Below, piece by piece: positions 1 to 9,600 of a stretch of DNA of 61,274 nt. The notes beneath the pieces were generated by a model, which was given only the letters and a program-made list of their open reading frames with translations, was not told the DNA's origin and did no database searches. This DNA comes from Chloroflexota bacterium (lineage in GTDB: Bacteria > Chloroflexota > Anaerolineae > Aggregatilineales > Phototrophicaceae). Location of the stretch: the NCBI GenBank assembly GCA_009840575.1, contig VXNO01000123.1, positions 1-61,274 on the forward strand, read 5' to 3'. Positions within the stretch are counted from its first letter, which is position 1; every line of letters starts with the position of its first letter. A program made the position numbers and the translations under genes.

Positions 1-10
1 CATCATTGAA

Positions 11-16
11 TACAAT
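11..16 (+). promoter_or_regulatory. possible -10 element of the GH127 operon
   Basis: TACAAT at 11-16 matches five of six bases of the -10 consensus. A -35 element would lie outside the window. The same hexamer occurs ahead of genes at 38754 and 45606. The GTG start of the GH127 gene is about 64 bases downstream. Confidence 0.35.
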
Positions 17-28
17 CGCGAGGTCGCA

Positions 29-43
29 TCACTTACCAAGTGA
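29..43. promoter_or_regulatory. 15-bp palindrome, candidate operator
   Basis: TCACTT (29-34) and AAGTGA (38-43) form perfect 6-bp arms around a 3-bp spacer. The palindrome lies just downstream of the possible -10 and upstream of the GH127 ribosome site, a usual place for a repressor operator. No regulator gene is present in the window, so this is only positional evidence. Confidence 0.3.
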
Positions 44-79
44 CCACTACCGAAAATGATTAACTGTATAGGAGCGCCT

Positions 80-2020
80 GTGAATGCAAAACCCGCGTCG
101 CTTTCGGTGAGTCAGGTTCGCATCCGCCGCGGCTTTTGGGCAGAGCGGCAAGCTGTCAACCGCCAACGTACCATCCCCGCAATCTACCGCCAGTTGGAAG
201 AGACGGGGCGGCTCAAAGCCTGGTCGCTGCAACGTACACACCCTATCCCCAAAGATCGCGGCACAGTCTATATGTTCTGGGATTCGGATACTGGCAAGTG
301 GCTGGAGTCGGTGGCCTACAGCCTGGCGACTCATCCCGATGACGATTTGCAGCGCCTGGCGGATGATTTGATCGACGCGGTTGCGGGCGCGCAGCAAGCC
401 GATGGTTACCTCAACACTTACTTCCCCGTCCTGGCCGCCGACGCCAAATGGACGAACCTGCGCGATTGGCACGAGATGTACAATGCGGGTCACCTCATCG
501 AAGCCGCGGTCGCTTATTCGCAGGCGACGGGCAAAGACAAGCTGCTGGGCGTTTTGTCGCGCTTCGCCGACCATATTGACGCGACCTTTGGTCCTGACGA
601 CGGCAAGGCGCGCGGCTATCCAGGACATCCGGAGCTGGAGCTGGCGCTGGTCAAGCTGTATCGGCATGTTGACGAGCGGCGCTACCTCGACCTGGCGAGC
701 TACTTCATCAACGAACGCGGGCAGCCACCGCATTATTTCGATATCGAAGCGGCGGCGCGCGGCGAAAAACGCGAAGATTTTTGGGCGCAGACCTACCGCT
801 ATTGCCAGGCACACGCGCCCATCCGCGAGCACACGGAAGCCACCGGCCATGCTGTGCGCGCCTGCTATCTATACGCGGGCATCGCCGATGTCGCGCTGGA
901 GACGGGCGATGCCGGGCTACTGGAGGCTTCACGGCGGCTGTGGGACGATTTGACGCAGCACCAGATGTATGTAACCGGCGGGCTGGGGCCAGCGCATTCC
1001 AACGAAGGCTTCACTTTCGCTTATGATATGCCCACCGAAACCGCCTACGCCGAGACCTGCGCATCCATCGCCCTGGCATTCTGGGCGCAGCGCATGTTCC
1101 ATCTTGATCCCGACAGTCGCTACATTGATGTGATGGAGCGCGCTATCTACAACGGCAGCTTGGCTGGGCTGTCCCACGATGGCGAATCCTTTTTCTACGC
1201 CAATCCGCTGGCATCCTACCCGCATGTCAACCCCTACAGTCGCTGGAGCGGCATCACCACCGACGAGCATTACCGCCGCCAACCTTGGTTCTTCTGCCCC
1301 TGTTGCCCGCCCAATATCTCGCGGCTCATCGCGGGAATCGGCGAGTACCTGTATTCGCAAATGGGCGACCGCATCTACGCGCACCTCTACCAGGATAGCG
1401 TCGCCAGCATAAAAGTGGCGGGCGGAGCAGTGCGGCTGGAGCAGCGAACCGACTACCCCTGGAGCGGCGATGTTGATTTCACAATCCGCTGCCAGCCACA
1501 GCAGAGCTTTGAACTGGCGCTGCGATTGCCGGATTGGTGCGGGGATTACCATTTGTCGCTCAACGGGGCGGCTGTTGATGCGGATACGCAGGCGGGTTAT
1601 CTCGTGCTGGGGCGCAGGTGGTCGGACGGCGATACTGTTTCGCTGCATTTATCCCTGCCGGTCGAGCGCGTCTTGCCGCATCCAGCTATTCGCCAGACGG
1701 CTGGGCAGGTGGCATTGCAGCGCGGACCGCTGGTCTATTGCCTGGAAGAAGCCGACAATGGCGCGCGCTTGGCGAATGTGAGCATTCCGTCAGGGTCTGC
1801 GCTCAGCGCGAGCTTTGATGACGAGCTGCTAGGTGGCGCGACTGTCCTTCGGGGCGCGGCGCTGCGCAGCCAAGCCAACGACGACAACCCAGCGCTGTAT
1901 CGCTATCAGCGCGGCACGGAGCGGTCGGCTGCCGAGTTTGAGTTCAAAGCCGTACCCTATTATATGTGGGCGAATCGCCAGCCGGGCGAGATGCGCGTGT
2001 GGATGCGCAGCAGCGAATAG
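80..2020 (+). CDS. GH127 beta-L-arabinofuranosidase
   Basis: This protein of about 646 residues belongs to glycoside hydrolase family 127 (former DUF1680), whose members cleave beta-L-arabinofuranosides from plant glycans and hydroxyproline-linked arabinans. The family's zinc/cysteine site is visible: YAETC supplies Glu325 and Cys327, and CPCC supplies Cys408 and Cys409, equivalent to Glu338, Cys340, Cys417 (nucleophile) and Cys418 of the Bifidobacterium enzyme HypBA1. No signal peptide is seen, so it should act in the cytoplasm on imported oligosaccharides. The GTG at 80 is preferred because GGAG at 71-74 sits ahead of it; an in-frame ATG at 56 has no ribosome site. It is followed after 69 bases by a sugar importer, which implies a joint operon. 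Confidence 0.85.
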   Translation: MNAKPASLSVSQVRIRRGFWAERQAVNRQRTIPAIYRQLEETGRLKAWSLQRTHPIPKDRGTVYMFWDSDTGKWLESVAYSLATHPDDDLQRLADDLIDAVAGAQQADGYLNTYFPVLAADAKWTNLRDWHEMYNAGHLIEAAVAYSQATGKDKLLGVLSRFADHIDATFGPDDGKARGYPGHPELELALVKLYRHVDERRYLDLASYFINERGQPPHYFDIEAAARGEKREDFWAQTYRYCQAHAPIREHTEATGHAVRACYLYAGIADVALETGDAGLLEASRRLWDDLTQHQMYVTGGLGPAHSNEGFTFAYDMPTETAYAETCASIALAFWAQRMFHLDPDSRYIDVMERAIYNGSLAGLSHDGESFFYANPLASYPHVNPYSRWSGITTDEHYRRQPWFFCPCCPPNISRLIAGIGEYLYSQMGDRIYAHLYQDSVASIKVAGGAVRLEQRTDYPWSGDVDFTIRCQPQQSFELALRLPDWCGDYHLSLNGAAVDADTQAGYLVLGRRWSDGDTVSLHLSLPVERVLPHPAIRQTAGQVALQRGPLVYCLEEADNGARLANVSIPSGSALSASFDDELLGGATVLRGAALRSQANDDNPALYRYQRGTERSAAEFEFKAVPYYMWANRQPGEMRVWMRSSE

Positions 2021-2089
2021 GCAATGCCCGAGCGACTGCACAAGTGGCGTTCGGATAAGCTGCAAGCAAATGTTCATAAGGAGAACAAA

Positions 2090-3466
2090 ATGCCTGTATC
2101 AAGAAGAGATTTTCTGAAGCTGGCGGGTTCGTCGGCAGCCTCATTGGCGATGCTATCGCGGATGGGCGCGCTGCCGCCGGTGCTCGCGCAAGATGCCACT
2201 ACTGTGACCTTCGGCGGTTGGGGCGGCATCGCCGAAGACGAAGGCGTCAAAGCCGCTATCGAGGTCTTCCAGGCTGAGAACCCCGATATTCAGGTGGTAT
2301 GGCAGCATACGCCCAGCGCCAGCGAATACTCGCGGGTTACGCTGACCAATATCGCGGCTGGCACAGCCCCCGATACCTCCTTCATCCGTTCGGATGATTA
2401 CACCACACTGGCGGCTGGCGGCGTCTTGCAGGATATCACCGACCTGGTGAAAAACGACCCGCTCTTGGGGCAAGAGAATTATTTCATCGAGCCACAAGAA
2501 TCGAACCGCTGCGAAGTCAATGGGCGCTGGTATGGCATCGGCTCGACCTGGGTCGCCCATCATATCTATTACAACGCCGAACTCTTTGATGAGGCTGGCA
2601 TCACGCCGCCGGGCTTTCAGGACGATGAAATCTGGGAATGGGAAGACTTCCTGGCTATCTGCAACCAGCTGACCAAAGACAGCAAGGGCCGTCATCCTGA
2701 TGACGCCGGCTTTGACCGCGAAGACATCGTGCAGTGGGCGGTGGACTGGTCGACCTCGTGGTGGATGCCCTTGGCGGCGGCGGTGCATTCCAATGGCGGG
2801 GAGTTTATCAACGAAGACGGCTTCTGCGCGCTGGATAGCCCCGAGGCCATGGAAGCCATGCAGCGCGTCGCCGACCTCGTGCATGTGCATCATGTCGCGC
2901 CGCGCGGCGCATCGATCGAGAGCCTGGGCATGAACAATACTCAGATGATCAACGGGGGAAGGCTGGCTATGGGAGTCGATGGCTCCTGGGCGCTGTCGTG
3001 GATGAATCCATCGCTGCTGGATGTGGAGATGGGCACGGGCGCGCTGCCCAAGATGGCAAAGCCTGCCAGTGTCATGCAAGCTCACTTTCACTCTATCTTG
3101 TCATCCACACAGCATCCCGAAGCAGCCTGGCGCTGGCTGCGCTTCCTGGCGACGCCTTTTTACCAAGAGCACTTCGCCAAGATCGGCTTGTGGATCCCCA
3201 ATCAGAGCAGCATGTTGACCGAAGCAGGGCTGGAAGGCTGGGTGCGCGAGGGCATCCATCCGGCGAATTATTCACAGTTCGCTACCGACTACCTGCCCAA
3301 ACACGGCGTGGCTGCCTACCTGCCGCCGGGCTGGATCGAAGCGCGCAATGATTTCATCGTGCCAGCGTTTGAGGCGCTGACCAATGGCGGGCAGGCTGCG
3401 GATATCTTCCCGAATGCCGTGCGCCAAGCCAACGAAGTGCTGATGTTCGCGCGCGACGATATGTAG
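2090..3466 (+). CDS. sugar ABC transporter extracellular binding protein (Tat signal)
   Basis: This is a family 1 (MalE/UgpB-like) solute-binding protein of 458 residues that would capture a sugar or oligosaccharide and deliver it to the two permeases downstream. The N-terminus SRRDFLKLAG followed by a hydrophobic stretch and LAQ is a twin-arginine signal, so it is probably exported folded. There is no lipobox cysteine. The start at 2090 is chosen for the AAGGAG at 2078-2083; an upstream in-frame start at 2024 would put 22 residues before the Tat motif. The neighbouring GH127 enzyme suggests an arabinoside ligand, which is inference. Confidence 0.88.
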   Translation: MPVSRRDFLKLAGSSAASLAMLSRMGALPPVLAQDATTVTFGGWGGIAEDEGVKAAIEVFQAENPDIQVVWQHTPSASEYSRVTLTNIAAGTAPDTSFIRSDDYTTLAAGGVLQDITDLVKNDPLLGQENYFIEPQESNRCEVNGRWYGIGSTWVAHHIYYNAELFDEAGITPPGFQDDEIWEWEDFLAICNQLTKDSKGRHPDDAGFDREDIVQWAVDWSTSWWMPLAAAVHSNGGEFINEDGFCALDSPEAMEAMQRVADLVHVHHVAPRGASIESLGMNNTQMINGGRLAMGVDGSWALSWMNPSLLDVEMGTGALPKMAKPASVMQAHFHSILSSTQHPEAAWRWLRFLATPFYQEHFAKIGLWIPNQSSMLTEAGLEGWVREGIHPANYSQFATDYLPKHGVAAYLPPGWIEARNDFIVPAFEALTNGGQAADIFPNAVRQANEVLMFARDDM

Positions 3467-3502
3467 AGGCGCGGCGACTTGACACTAAATAACGAAGCGG
3501 CT

Positions 3503-3525
3503 GGGGGGACAAGCATCGTCCTCCC
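3503..3525 (+). other. hairpin between binding-protein and permease genes
   Basis: GGGGGGAC (3503-3510), a 7-base loop and GTCCTCCC (3518-3525) form an 8-bp stem with one G-U pair. No run of T follows, so it is not a classical terminator. Its position after the binding-protein stop suggests 3' protection of that message or attenuation of the permease genes, as known for malE-malF type operons. Similar hairpins lie at the other importer junctions in this window. Confidence 0.55.
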
Positions 3526-3565
3526 ATGCCCATCCCGACAATCCAAAACAACGCGAGCTTGACCA

Positions 3566-4498
3566 GTGGCTTTAGTCAACCGGTCGCTGTGGCTGACGCA
3601 GCAATATAATCGGCTGAGCTTGAAACAACGCCGCACAGCCATGGGCTATGTCTTCATCATGCCCTTCATTTTGGGTTTCGCCTTCTGGTTCTTGGTGCCA
3701 GCTGTCGTCGCCGCCTTCTTGACCATGCAGCGTTGGAACCTGATTTCGCCACCGCGCTTCGTGGGGCTTTACAACGTCAACCGCATGCTCAGCGACCCGC
3801 TGCTGCTGCAAAGCCTGAAAGTCACCGTGCTATTCTCCGCCATATCCGTGCCGCTGGGGCTGGTCTTCGCCTTCTTCCTCGCCAGCCTCATCAACAACAA
3901 ATTCCGTGGCGTCGCCATCTTCCGCACGATTTACTTCCTGCCCAGCATCGTACCGGCGGTCGCCAACGCCATCCTGTGGGCATGGCTCTTTAATACCGAG
4001 TTCGGCTTGATCAATTTTGTGATTCGCGCGCTGGGCGGACCAAAAATCGGCTGGCTGCAAGACCCCAACTGGGTGATGGTCGCCTTTGTGATATTGACTG
4101 TCTGGGGTGTTGGCGGCTCAATGATCATCTTCCTGGCTGGCTTGCAGGGCATCCCCAAGATCTATTACGAAGCCGCCGAGATTGATGGTGCCGGGCGTTG
4201 GCAGCGCTTGCTCCATGTAACCCTGCCGATGATGTCGCCCATCATCTTTTTTAACCTGGTCATCGGCTTCATCAACTCCTTCCAGATATTCGTCAGCGCC
4301 TTGCTGATTACCAATGGTGGTCCACAAAATTCGACGCTTTTCCTGGTGCTGTACATCTATCGTACGGCATTTGGCAGCCAAAGAATGGGTTATGCGGCGG
4401 TGCTTTCCTGGCTGCTCTTCGCTATTTTGATGATCTTGTCGTTTTTTGTTTTTCGCTACATCGGCTCACGCGTGTATTACGAAAATCCTGGCGAGTGA
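3566..4498 (+). CDS. sugar ABC transporter permease, MalF/UgpA type
   Basis: This is a 310-residue inner-membrane permease with six predicted transmembrane segments. The EAA loop [20 protein letters not shown], which contacts the ATPase, marks it as a binding-protein-dependent sugar permease. The GTG at 3566 is the first start and lacks a strong ribosome site; an in-frame ATG at 3641 lies close to the first membrane segment and would remove 25 basic residues. The next permease overlaps its stop, so the pair is translationally coupled. The substrate is unproven but probably follows the GH127 enzyme. Confidence 0.88.
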   Translation: MALVNRSLWLTQQYNRLSLKQRRTAMGYVFIMPFILGFAFWFLVPAVVAAFLTMQRWNLISPPRFVGLYNVNRMLSDPLLLQSLKVTVLFSAISVPLGLVFAFFLASLINNKFRGVAIFRTIYFLPSIVPAVANAILWAWLFNTEFGLINFVIRALGGPKIGWLQDPNWVMVAFVILTVWGVGGSMIIFLAGLQGIPKIYYEAAEIDGAGRWQRLLHVTLPMMSPIIFFNLVIGFINSFQIFVSALLITNGGPQNSTLFLVLYIYRTAFGSQRMGYAAVLSWLLFAILMILSFFVFRYIGSRVYYENPGE

Positions 4499-5370
4499 AG
4501 GGCAGGGCGATGGCAGGCAAACGCAAGCGGGACCAGCGACCCCTGGGCGAGCGCCTCTTCCATTGGCTGACGGTATTCTTGCTGATTTTCTTCGCGGTGG
4601 TGATGGTCGCGCCTTTTGTATGGCTCGTTTCCAGCTCGCTGAAGACGCAACTCGATATATTTAACTACCCGCCCGATTTTCTGCCCGATCCCTGGGTGCC
4701 GCAGAATTACATCAATGCGCTGACCTACAAGCCGTTTGGTCTCTATTTTCGCAATACTGTGCTGGTGGCGGGCTTGAATGTCATAGCGGTCGTTTTCACT
4801 TCTTCGTTCTGTGCCTATGGATTCGCTCGGCTGCGCTTCCCGGGCCGCGATTTCTGGTTCGGCATTGTGATGGCGACGCTCTTCCTGCCTTATGCCATCT
4901 TGCTCGTGCCCAGCTTCATCGTATTTTCGCGTTTGGGCTGGGTGGATACCTTTCTGCCGCTGGTGGTGCCACAATTCTTCGGCGGCGGCGCATTTAACAT
5001 TTTCTTGATGCGCCAGTTCTTCCGCACCATCCCCGAAGAGATCGCCGATGCCGCGCGCATTGATGGCTGCAGCGAGTTCGGCGTGTATTGGCGTATCATG
5101 CTGCCGCTCTCCAAGCCGGCGCTCATCACCATTGGCATCTTCACATTTTTGTTTGCCTGGAACGATTTGATCGGTCCGATGACCTACCTGCGCTCGCCGG
5201 ACAATTTCACCATCGCGGTGGGCTTGGCGTCCTTCCGCAGCCAGACAGACATCCATTGGGATTTGCAACTGGCGGCGTCGGCGGCGGTTACCTTGCCAGT
5301 CATCGCCATATTCTTTGTGTCGCAGCGCTACTTCATCCAAGGTGTGGTGATGACAGGCTTAAAAGGCTGA
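4495..5370 (+). CDS. sugar ABC transporter permease, MalG/UgpE type
   Basis: This second permease subunit, up to 291 residues, has an EAA loop [20 protein letters not shown] and the C-terminal GVVMTGLKG ending typical of MalG-like proteins. GTG at 4495 overlaps the stop of the previous gene (GTGA), giving coupling. An ATG at 4510 preceded by AGGGCG is an equally possible start. No ATP-binding subunit follows; the next gene is convergent, six bases away. A shared MsmK/MalK-type ATPase encoded elsewhere is therefore likely. Confidence 0.88.
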   Translation: MKGRAMAGKRKRDQRPLGERLFHWLTVFLLIFFAVVMVAPFVWLVSSSLKTQLDIFNYPPDFLPDPWVPQNYINALTYKPFGLYFRNTVLVAGLNVIAVVFTSSFCAYGFARLRFPGRDFWFGIVMATLFLPYAILLVPSFIVFSRLGWVDTFLPLVVPQFFGGGAFNIFLMRQFFRTIPEEIADAARIDGCSEFGVYWRIMLPLSKPALITIGIFTFLFAWNDLIGPMTYLRSPDNFTIAVGLASFRSQTDIHWDLQLAASAAVTLPVIAIFFVSQRYFIQGVVMTGLKG

Positions 5371-5376
5371 TGCGGC

Positions 5377-6078
5377 TTATGCCCAAAAGGCTTTTTCCAG
5401 GTCGTCAAAGTCAGAAGCTGGCCCTTCAAACTTGTTGCGCCCCAGCTCCAGCACATAAACATAATCGGCGATCTTGAGCGCCTCGCGGATCTCCTGGTCG
5501 ACCAGCACAATCGTCAGCCCCTCGCTGTCACGCAGGTCGACCAACATGCGGTAGACCTCTTCGCTGAGCAGCTTCGCCAAGCCAGCGGTCGGCTCATCGA
5601 CCAGGATGACTTCCGGGTCGGTCATCAAGGTGCGGCCGATTTCTACCATGCGCTGCTGCCCACCCGAGAGGCTGCCGGCTGGGTCGTTCCGCTTCTCGCG
5701 TAGAATGGGGAAGCGCTGGTAATTCTCTTCGATTTTGCTTTCCATGCGCGCTTTGTCATTCTTGAAGGTCCATGCGCCCATCATCAGGTTCTCGCGCACG
5801 GTCATGTGTTTGAAGACGCCGGGCTGCTGGGGGATATAACTGATGCCCAGGTCGATCAAACGATAAGTCGCCGTGCCGGTAACATCCAGCCCATTGAGAA
5901 GCACTTGACCGCTGTGTGGTTTGAGGAAGCCATAAACCGCTTTGAGCAAGGTGGATTTGCCGACGCCGTTCGCGCCCAGGATCGTGGTCAGCTTGCCGGT
6001 CTCGGCTCTCAGGCTGAGCCCGCGCAGGATGTGCAGGTCTTCGTAATAGCCGACGTAGAGGTCGTTGATTTCGAGCAT
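5377..6078 (-). CDS. livF: ABC transporter ATP-binding protein, LivF type
   Basis: This 233-residue ATPase couples ATP hydrolysis to uptake by the Liv importer. It has Walker A GANGVGKS at residues 35-42, signature LSGGQQ at 137-142 and Walker B ILVDEP at 158-163. It is the last gene of livK-H-M-G-F and starts two bases after the livG stop. The length and gene order are those of hydrophobic-amino-acid/amide/urea (HAAT) importers. The exact ligand cannot be read from the ATPase. Confidence 0.9.
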   Translation of the reverse strand: MLEINDLYVGYYEDLHILRGLSLRAETGKLTTILGANGVGKSTLLKAVYGFLKPHSGQVLLNGLDVTGTATYRLIDLGISYIPQQPGVFKHMTVRENLMMGAWTFKNDKARMESKIEENYQRFPILREKRNDPAGSLSGGQQRMVEIGRTLMTDPEVILVDEPTAGLAKLLSEEVYRMLVDLRDSEGLTIVLVDQEIREALKIADYVYVLELGRNKFEGPASDFDDLEKAFWA

Positions 6079-6080
6079 GA

Positions 6081-6809
6081 TTACTCGTCCTCGCCCAGGT
6101 AGGCTTCGATGACGGCGGGGTCGTTTTTGACGGCTTGCGGCGCGCCATCGGCGATTAATGCGCCGTTGTTCAGCACGAGCAAGCGCTGGCTCAGCTCAAA
6201 CACAGCGCCCATGTTGTGGCTGATGAGGATGATGGCTTTGCCGTCTTCATGCACGCGGTGGATATAGCTGTAGATGGTCTCTTGCAGGCGCGGATGCACG
6301 CCAGCGAAGGGCTCGTCCAGGATGATGACGGCTGGATCCAGCATCAGCAGCCTGCCCAGTTCCAGCAATTTGCGCTGCCCGCCACTCAAGGCGCGGCTTA
6401 GCTCGTTGGTCAAGTGGTCGATGGTCAGCAGGTCGAGGATTTCATGGGCGCGCGCTTCGATCTCGGCGCGGTTGGCGCGTGGGCGGATAGCCAGCCCGGG
6501 CACCAGCATATTCTCCAGCACGGTCATCCTGCCCAGCGCCCGCGTGATTTGGAAGGTGCGTCCCAAGCCGGCGCGAACCACATCATAGGGCGGGTGGCCG
6601 TCAATGCGCCGCCCGTTGAGATAGATCGTGCCATTGGTCGGCTTCAGCATCCCGCTCATGACATTGGTGAGCGTCGTTTTGCCCGCGCCATTGGGTCCAA
6701 TCATGCCGATGAGCTCTGGCTTGACGATTCGGAAGGACACATGATCAACCGCCTGGTTGCCGCCGAAGCGCATGACAATCGAGTTTAGCTCCAGGTTAAT
6801 CTCACTCAT
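6081..6809 (-). CDS. livG: ABC transporter ATP-binding protein, LivG type
   Basis: This is the second ATPase of the Liv importer, 242 residues. It has Walker A GPNGAGKT at 38-45, LSGGQRK and Walker B IILDEP, and the HAAT-type C-terminal tail. The ATG at 6809 is preferred over an upstream in-frame start at 6842 because CAGGGGG stands a few bases before it and the protein then begins MSEINLEL. It overlaps the end of livM by 8 bases, so the two are translationally coupled. Confidence 0.9.
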   Translation of the reverse strand: MSEINLELNSIVMRFGGNQAVDHVSFRIVKPELIGMIGPNGAGKTTLTNVMSGMLKPTNGTIYLNGRRIDGHPPYDVVRAGLGRTFQITRALGRMTVLENMLVPGLAIRPRANRAEIEARAHEILDLLTIDHLTNELSRALSGGQRKLLELGRLLMLDPAVIILDEPFAGVHPRLQETIYSYIHRVHEDGKAIILISHNMGAVFELSQRLLVLNNGALIADGAPQAVKNDPAVIEAYLGEDE

Positions 6810-7950
6810 CGTCCGCCCCCTGGCGCGCGGCGTGGTCTTCATCGCTCTCGCGCTTGGCGACCGTCTCTTTCATCACCAGGTCGCGCCCACTGAACCAGGT
6901 GATGAAGGGATAGAGCAAGCCATTGCGCATGAAGCGCAACGTCAAGACCATCACGAAGCCGAAGAGCGCGTATCGCCAGGCGCCGGGCTCCCAGACGAAG
7001 GCATTGCTGCCATCCGCTGTGGTCAAGCCAAATGGATAGGTGATGACCACCTCGCGCGTGGCTTCCAGCAGGTAGCGCGAGATGAATGCGCCCGCCGCCG
7101 CGCCAATCAAACTCTCCATGCCGCCAATCACGGCATAGGCGATAATCAGCGACATCTGCAAGACTTCCAACTGCTCGGGGATGATGCGCTCTGAGCCGAT
7201 ATCGCTATAAAATATCGCGCCTGCCAAGCCAACAATCATGCTGGTGAAGACGAAGACCAGAATCTTGTAGCGCACCACATTCACGCCCAGCGCCGATGCG
7301 GCATCTTCATCTTCGCGCATGGCTCGCAAGAACAAGCCAACCTGCGAGTTCGCCACCCAATACATCGCCAGCAGACAGACGATGAGCAGCGCGAACATCA
7401 GGTAGTATTCGACCTGGCGCGCCGTTTCGACATCGGCGATTTGCAGCAGCGGACGCAGCGACAGCCCGTTCGAGCCGCCGGTATAGTCATATTCCGTCAG
7501 CATGACGATGCGGAATAGCTCGGAAAAAGCGATGGTGAAGAGCGCCAGATACGCCGCGCGCAGCCGCAGCAAAAGCATACCGATCACCAGCCCGACCAAG
7601 CCAGCCACGACCGTGCCAATCACGATCGCGCCAACAGACGAAATCGACTCCGCTGTCAAAAATGCCAAGCCATCGCGCGCGACCAGCCCGGCTACATAGG
7701 CGCCAATGCCCATGAAAGCCATGTGCCCAAAGGAGAATTGCCCGGCGATGCCCGCCAGCAGCGCCCAGCTTGAAGCCATGATGGCGTAGAAGAAGCCGCT
7801 GATAAACACGGTCTTGGCATAATTCGACTGCGAGGTGTCGTTGGGGAACCACAGCAAGTAAACGATGATTAATGCTAATAAGGCATAACCCAGCCTGCGC
7901 CGCCCGATGCCGGCATCAATTGCCGCTTCAAATCGTTGGAAGAGTGCCAT
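6802..7950 (-). CDS. livM: branched-chain amino acid type ABC permease, LivM
   Basis: This is a 382-residue polytopic inner-membrane permease. Conserved LivM features include FGHMAFMGIGAYVAGL and the late segment IIAYAVIGGMESLIGAAAGAFI, the EAA-like coupling region. About eight to nine membrane segments are expected. The charged tail after about residue 355 is longer than usual and ends in acidic residues. It starts two bases after livH stops and overlaps livG, confirming a single operon. Confidence 0.9.
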   Translation of the reverse strand: MALFQRFEAAIDAGIGRRRLGYALLALIIVYLLWFPNDTSQSNYAKTVFISGFFYAIMASSWALLAGIAGQFSFGHMAFMGIGAYVAGLVARDGLAFLTAESISSVGAIVIGTVVAGLVGLVIGMLLLRLRAAYLALFTIAFSELFRIVMLTEYDYTGGSNGLSLRPLLQIADVETARQVEYYLMFALLIVCLLAMYWVANSQVGLFLRAMREDEDAASALGVNVVRYKILVFVFTSMIVGLAGAIFYSDIGSERIIPEQLEVLQMSLIIAYAVIGGMESLIGAAAGAFISRYLLEATREVVITYPFGLTTADGSNAFVWEPGAWRYALFGFVMVLTLRFMRNGLLYPFITWFSGRDLVMKETVAKRESDEDHAARQGADDE

Positions 7951-7952
7951 GA

Positions 7953-9491
7953 TTAGGTTTGCTCCCTTCCGAAGAGTCCCGTCGGCTTCAACAGCAAAAC
8001 CAACGCAAAGATGACCAGCGCAAAGGCTTCTTTATAGGCTGCGCCGCGGCTGGGATCAGGGTGGCAGCCCGCGCCCAGAGCCTCGACGATGCCGACAATG
8101 ATGCCGCCGACCAGCGCGCCCGGCACCGAGCCCAGCCCGCCCAAAACGACAATCACATAAGAACGCCCGACCATCTCCGCGCCGACCCAAGGCACCCAGG
8201 CGAAAATCGGTATCAGCGCCGCGCCCGACATCGCCGCCAGCATGGAGCCCAAGCCAAAGGACAAGGTATTCATATTGGTCGGGTTGATGCCGGTTACCGC
8301 CGCAGCCTGCCTGTCCTGGCTGGTGGCGCGCAAGGCTCGCCCCGTCCAGGAGCGCTGCAAAAAGTACAGCAGGGCAAAAATCAGCAGGATGCCTATCACC
8401 ATGGCAAAGGCGCGGTCGCCAATGATGTTGATGGGTCCAAAGGTAAATTGATCGGTAATCTGCGTGCGCGGGAAGGTGAAGCGACGTATCTCTATGAAGC
8501 GGTCGGTGCGCTGAGGGAATGGTCCCGCAATCGCCAACGTCGTATATTCAATGACAAAGCCGAAGCCAAAGGTAATCAATATAGCGTATTCCGAGACGCG
8601 CTCGATCAGCCCTTCGTGCATGGGTTTCAGGAAGGCGCGCTCAAACAGAGCGCCCATGAGGAAGACGATAATCCCCGCCACCGGGATGCCCCAGAGCGGA
8701 TTGATGCTGATTTCTGTGCCGGTCAGCTCGCTGAGCAGGTTCGAGCCGTGCAGCAAAAAATAAAAGGAAAAATAGCCGCCCACCATGTATAGCTGCCCAT
8801 GCGCGAAACTCACGATGCCCTGGACGGAATAAATCAGCGTCAAGCCCACCGCCATCAGCGAATAGATGCAGCCGATGACGACGCCATTGGCGGTCTGCTG
8901 CGCCAGGTAGGTGATATGGTAAGGCGCGGCCACGCAGAGGTTGTCGGCATTGTGCAGGGCGAAGAGCGTGTAAATCTGCCACGCGCCCAGCGAACCCAGC
9001 ACGATGATCCAGTCGCGGCTGATTTTGGGCGTGTGTTGCCACAGCAAACCAAATATCAGCGGACCGATGGCGAATCCACCCAAAGCAGCGGCGGTCAGCG
9101 CATTTTGGTCGTCGGCTTCGGCTTCGCGGTAACGGCGCGGGATGAAGTAGGCGGCGATCACTGACCATAAAGGACCCGCCAGGATCAACCATAGCGCGGA
9201 TGGCAAGTTAGGGTCTTCGATGCGCACAAGCACTTGCGATGAGATAAAGACGGCGAGTAAAAGACCGACGGTCAAGCTGGCACGCGTAATCCAGCGCGGC
9301 TGCAAATAGAAAATCCCCAGCCCGACGGGTCCCAGCGCGAAACCGCCAACGACGCCCGCGACTTGCAGCCTGGCGAGGCCGGTCTCGTCTTTTACTTTGC
9401 GACTGCCAGCGAACCGCGGCAGCGCCCACAAACCGAAGACAGCCCAGAGCGGTCCAGCGAGCAGAAGCCAGGTGGTGAAGGCGTCAGTCAT
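7953..9491 (-). CDS. livH: LivH permease with duplicated N-terminal membrane module
   Basis: Residues from about 195 to 512 form a normal LivH permease (ANGVVIGCIYSLMAVGLTLI, FAHGQLYMVGGY, VVLGGLGSVPGALVGGIIVG). The first 190 residues are an extra hydrophobic region built from two related units. One spans about 8-65 and the other about 101-155, and both contain LAGPLW, then PR, then GGFA followed by GP. LivH proteins are usually near 300 residues, so this one is about 200 longer. The start ATG is at 9491; no internal start at the LivH boundary is evident. It follows livK after about 100 bases. The role of the extension is unknown. Confidence 0.88.
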   Translation of the reverse strand: MTDAFTTWLLLAGPLWAVFGLWALPRFAGSRKVKDETGLARLQVAGVVGGFALGPVGLGIFYLQPRWITRASLTVGLLLAVFISSQVLVRIEDPNLPSALWLILAGPLWSVIAAYFIPRRYREAEADDQNALTAAALGGFAIGPLIFGLLWQHTPKISRDWIIVLGSLGAWQIYTLFALHNADNLCVAAPYHITYLAQQTANGVVIGCIYSLMAVGLTLIYSVQGIVSFAHGQLYMVGGYFSFYFLLHGSNLLSELTGTEISINPLWGIPVAGIIVFLMGALFERAFLKPMHEGLIERVSEYAILITFGFGFVIEYTTLAIAGPFPQRTDRFIEIRRFTFPRTQITDQFTFGPINIIGDRAFAMVIGILLIFALLYFLQRSWTGRALRATSQDRQAAAVTGINPTNMNTLSFGLGSMLAAMSGAALIPIFAWVPWVGAEMVGRSYVIVVLGGLGSVPGALVGGIIVGIVEALGAGCHPDPSRGAAYKEAFALVIFALVLLLKPTGLFGREQT

Positions 9492-9544
9492 AGCGTTGCT
9501 CCTGGTAGTGGCGCTCCGTCAATTCACGGATGGGGCAGGCGCAA

Positions 9545-9600
9545 TGCCCACCCCACGCGAATCTGCATTGCTGTTGGCAGGTATATCCCTACGCTTAGGG
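9545..9600 (-). other. hairpins in the livK-livH junction
   Basis: On the minus strand CCCTA-AGCG-TAGGG (9600-9587) folds across the livK stop codon. A longer GC-rich stem with a bulge, GGTGGGC against GCCCCATCC, lies nearer livH, partly beyond the left edge given. No T run follows. The position matches the binding-protein/permease hairpins of the sugar and peptide importers, but this one is less perfect. Confidence 0.35.
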
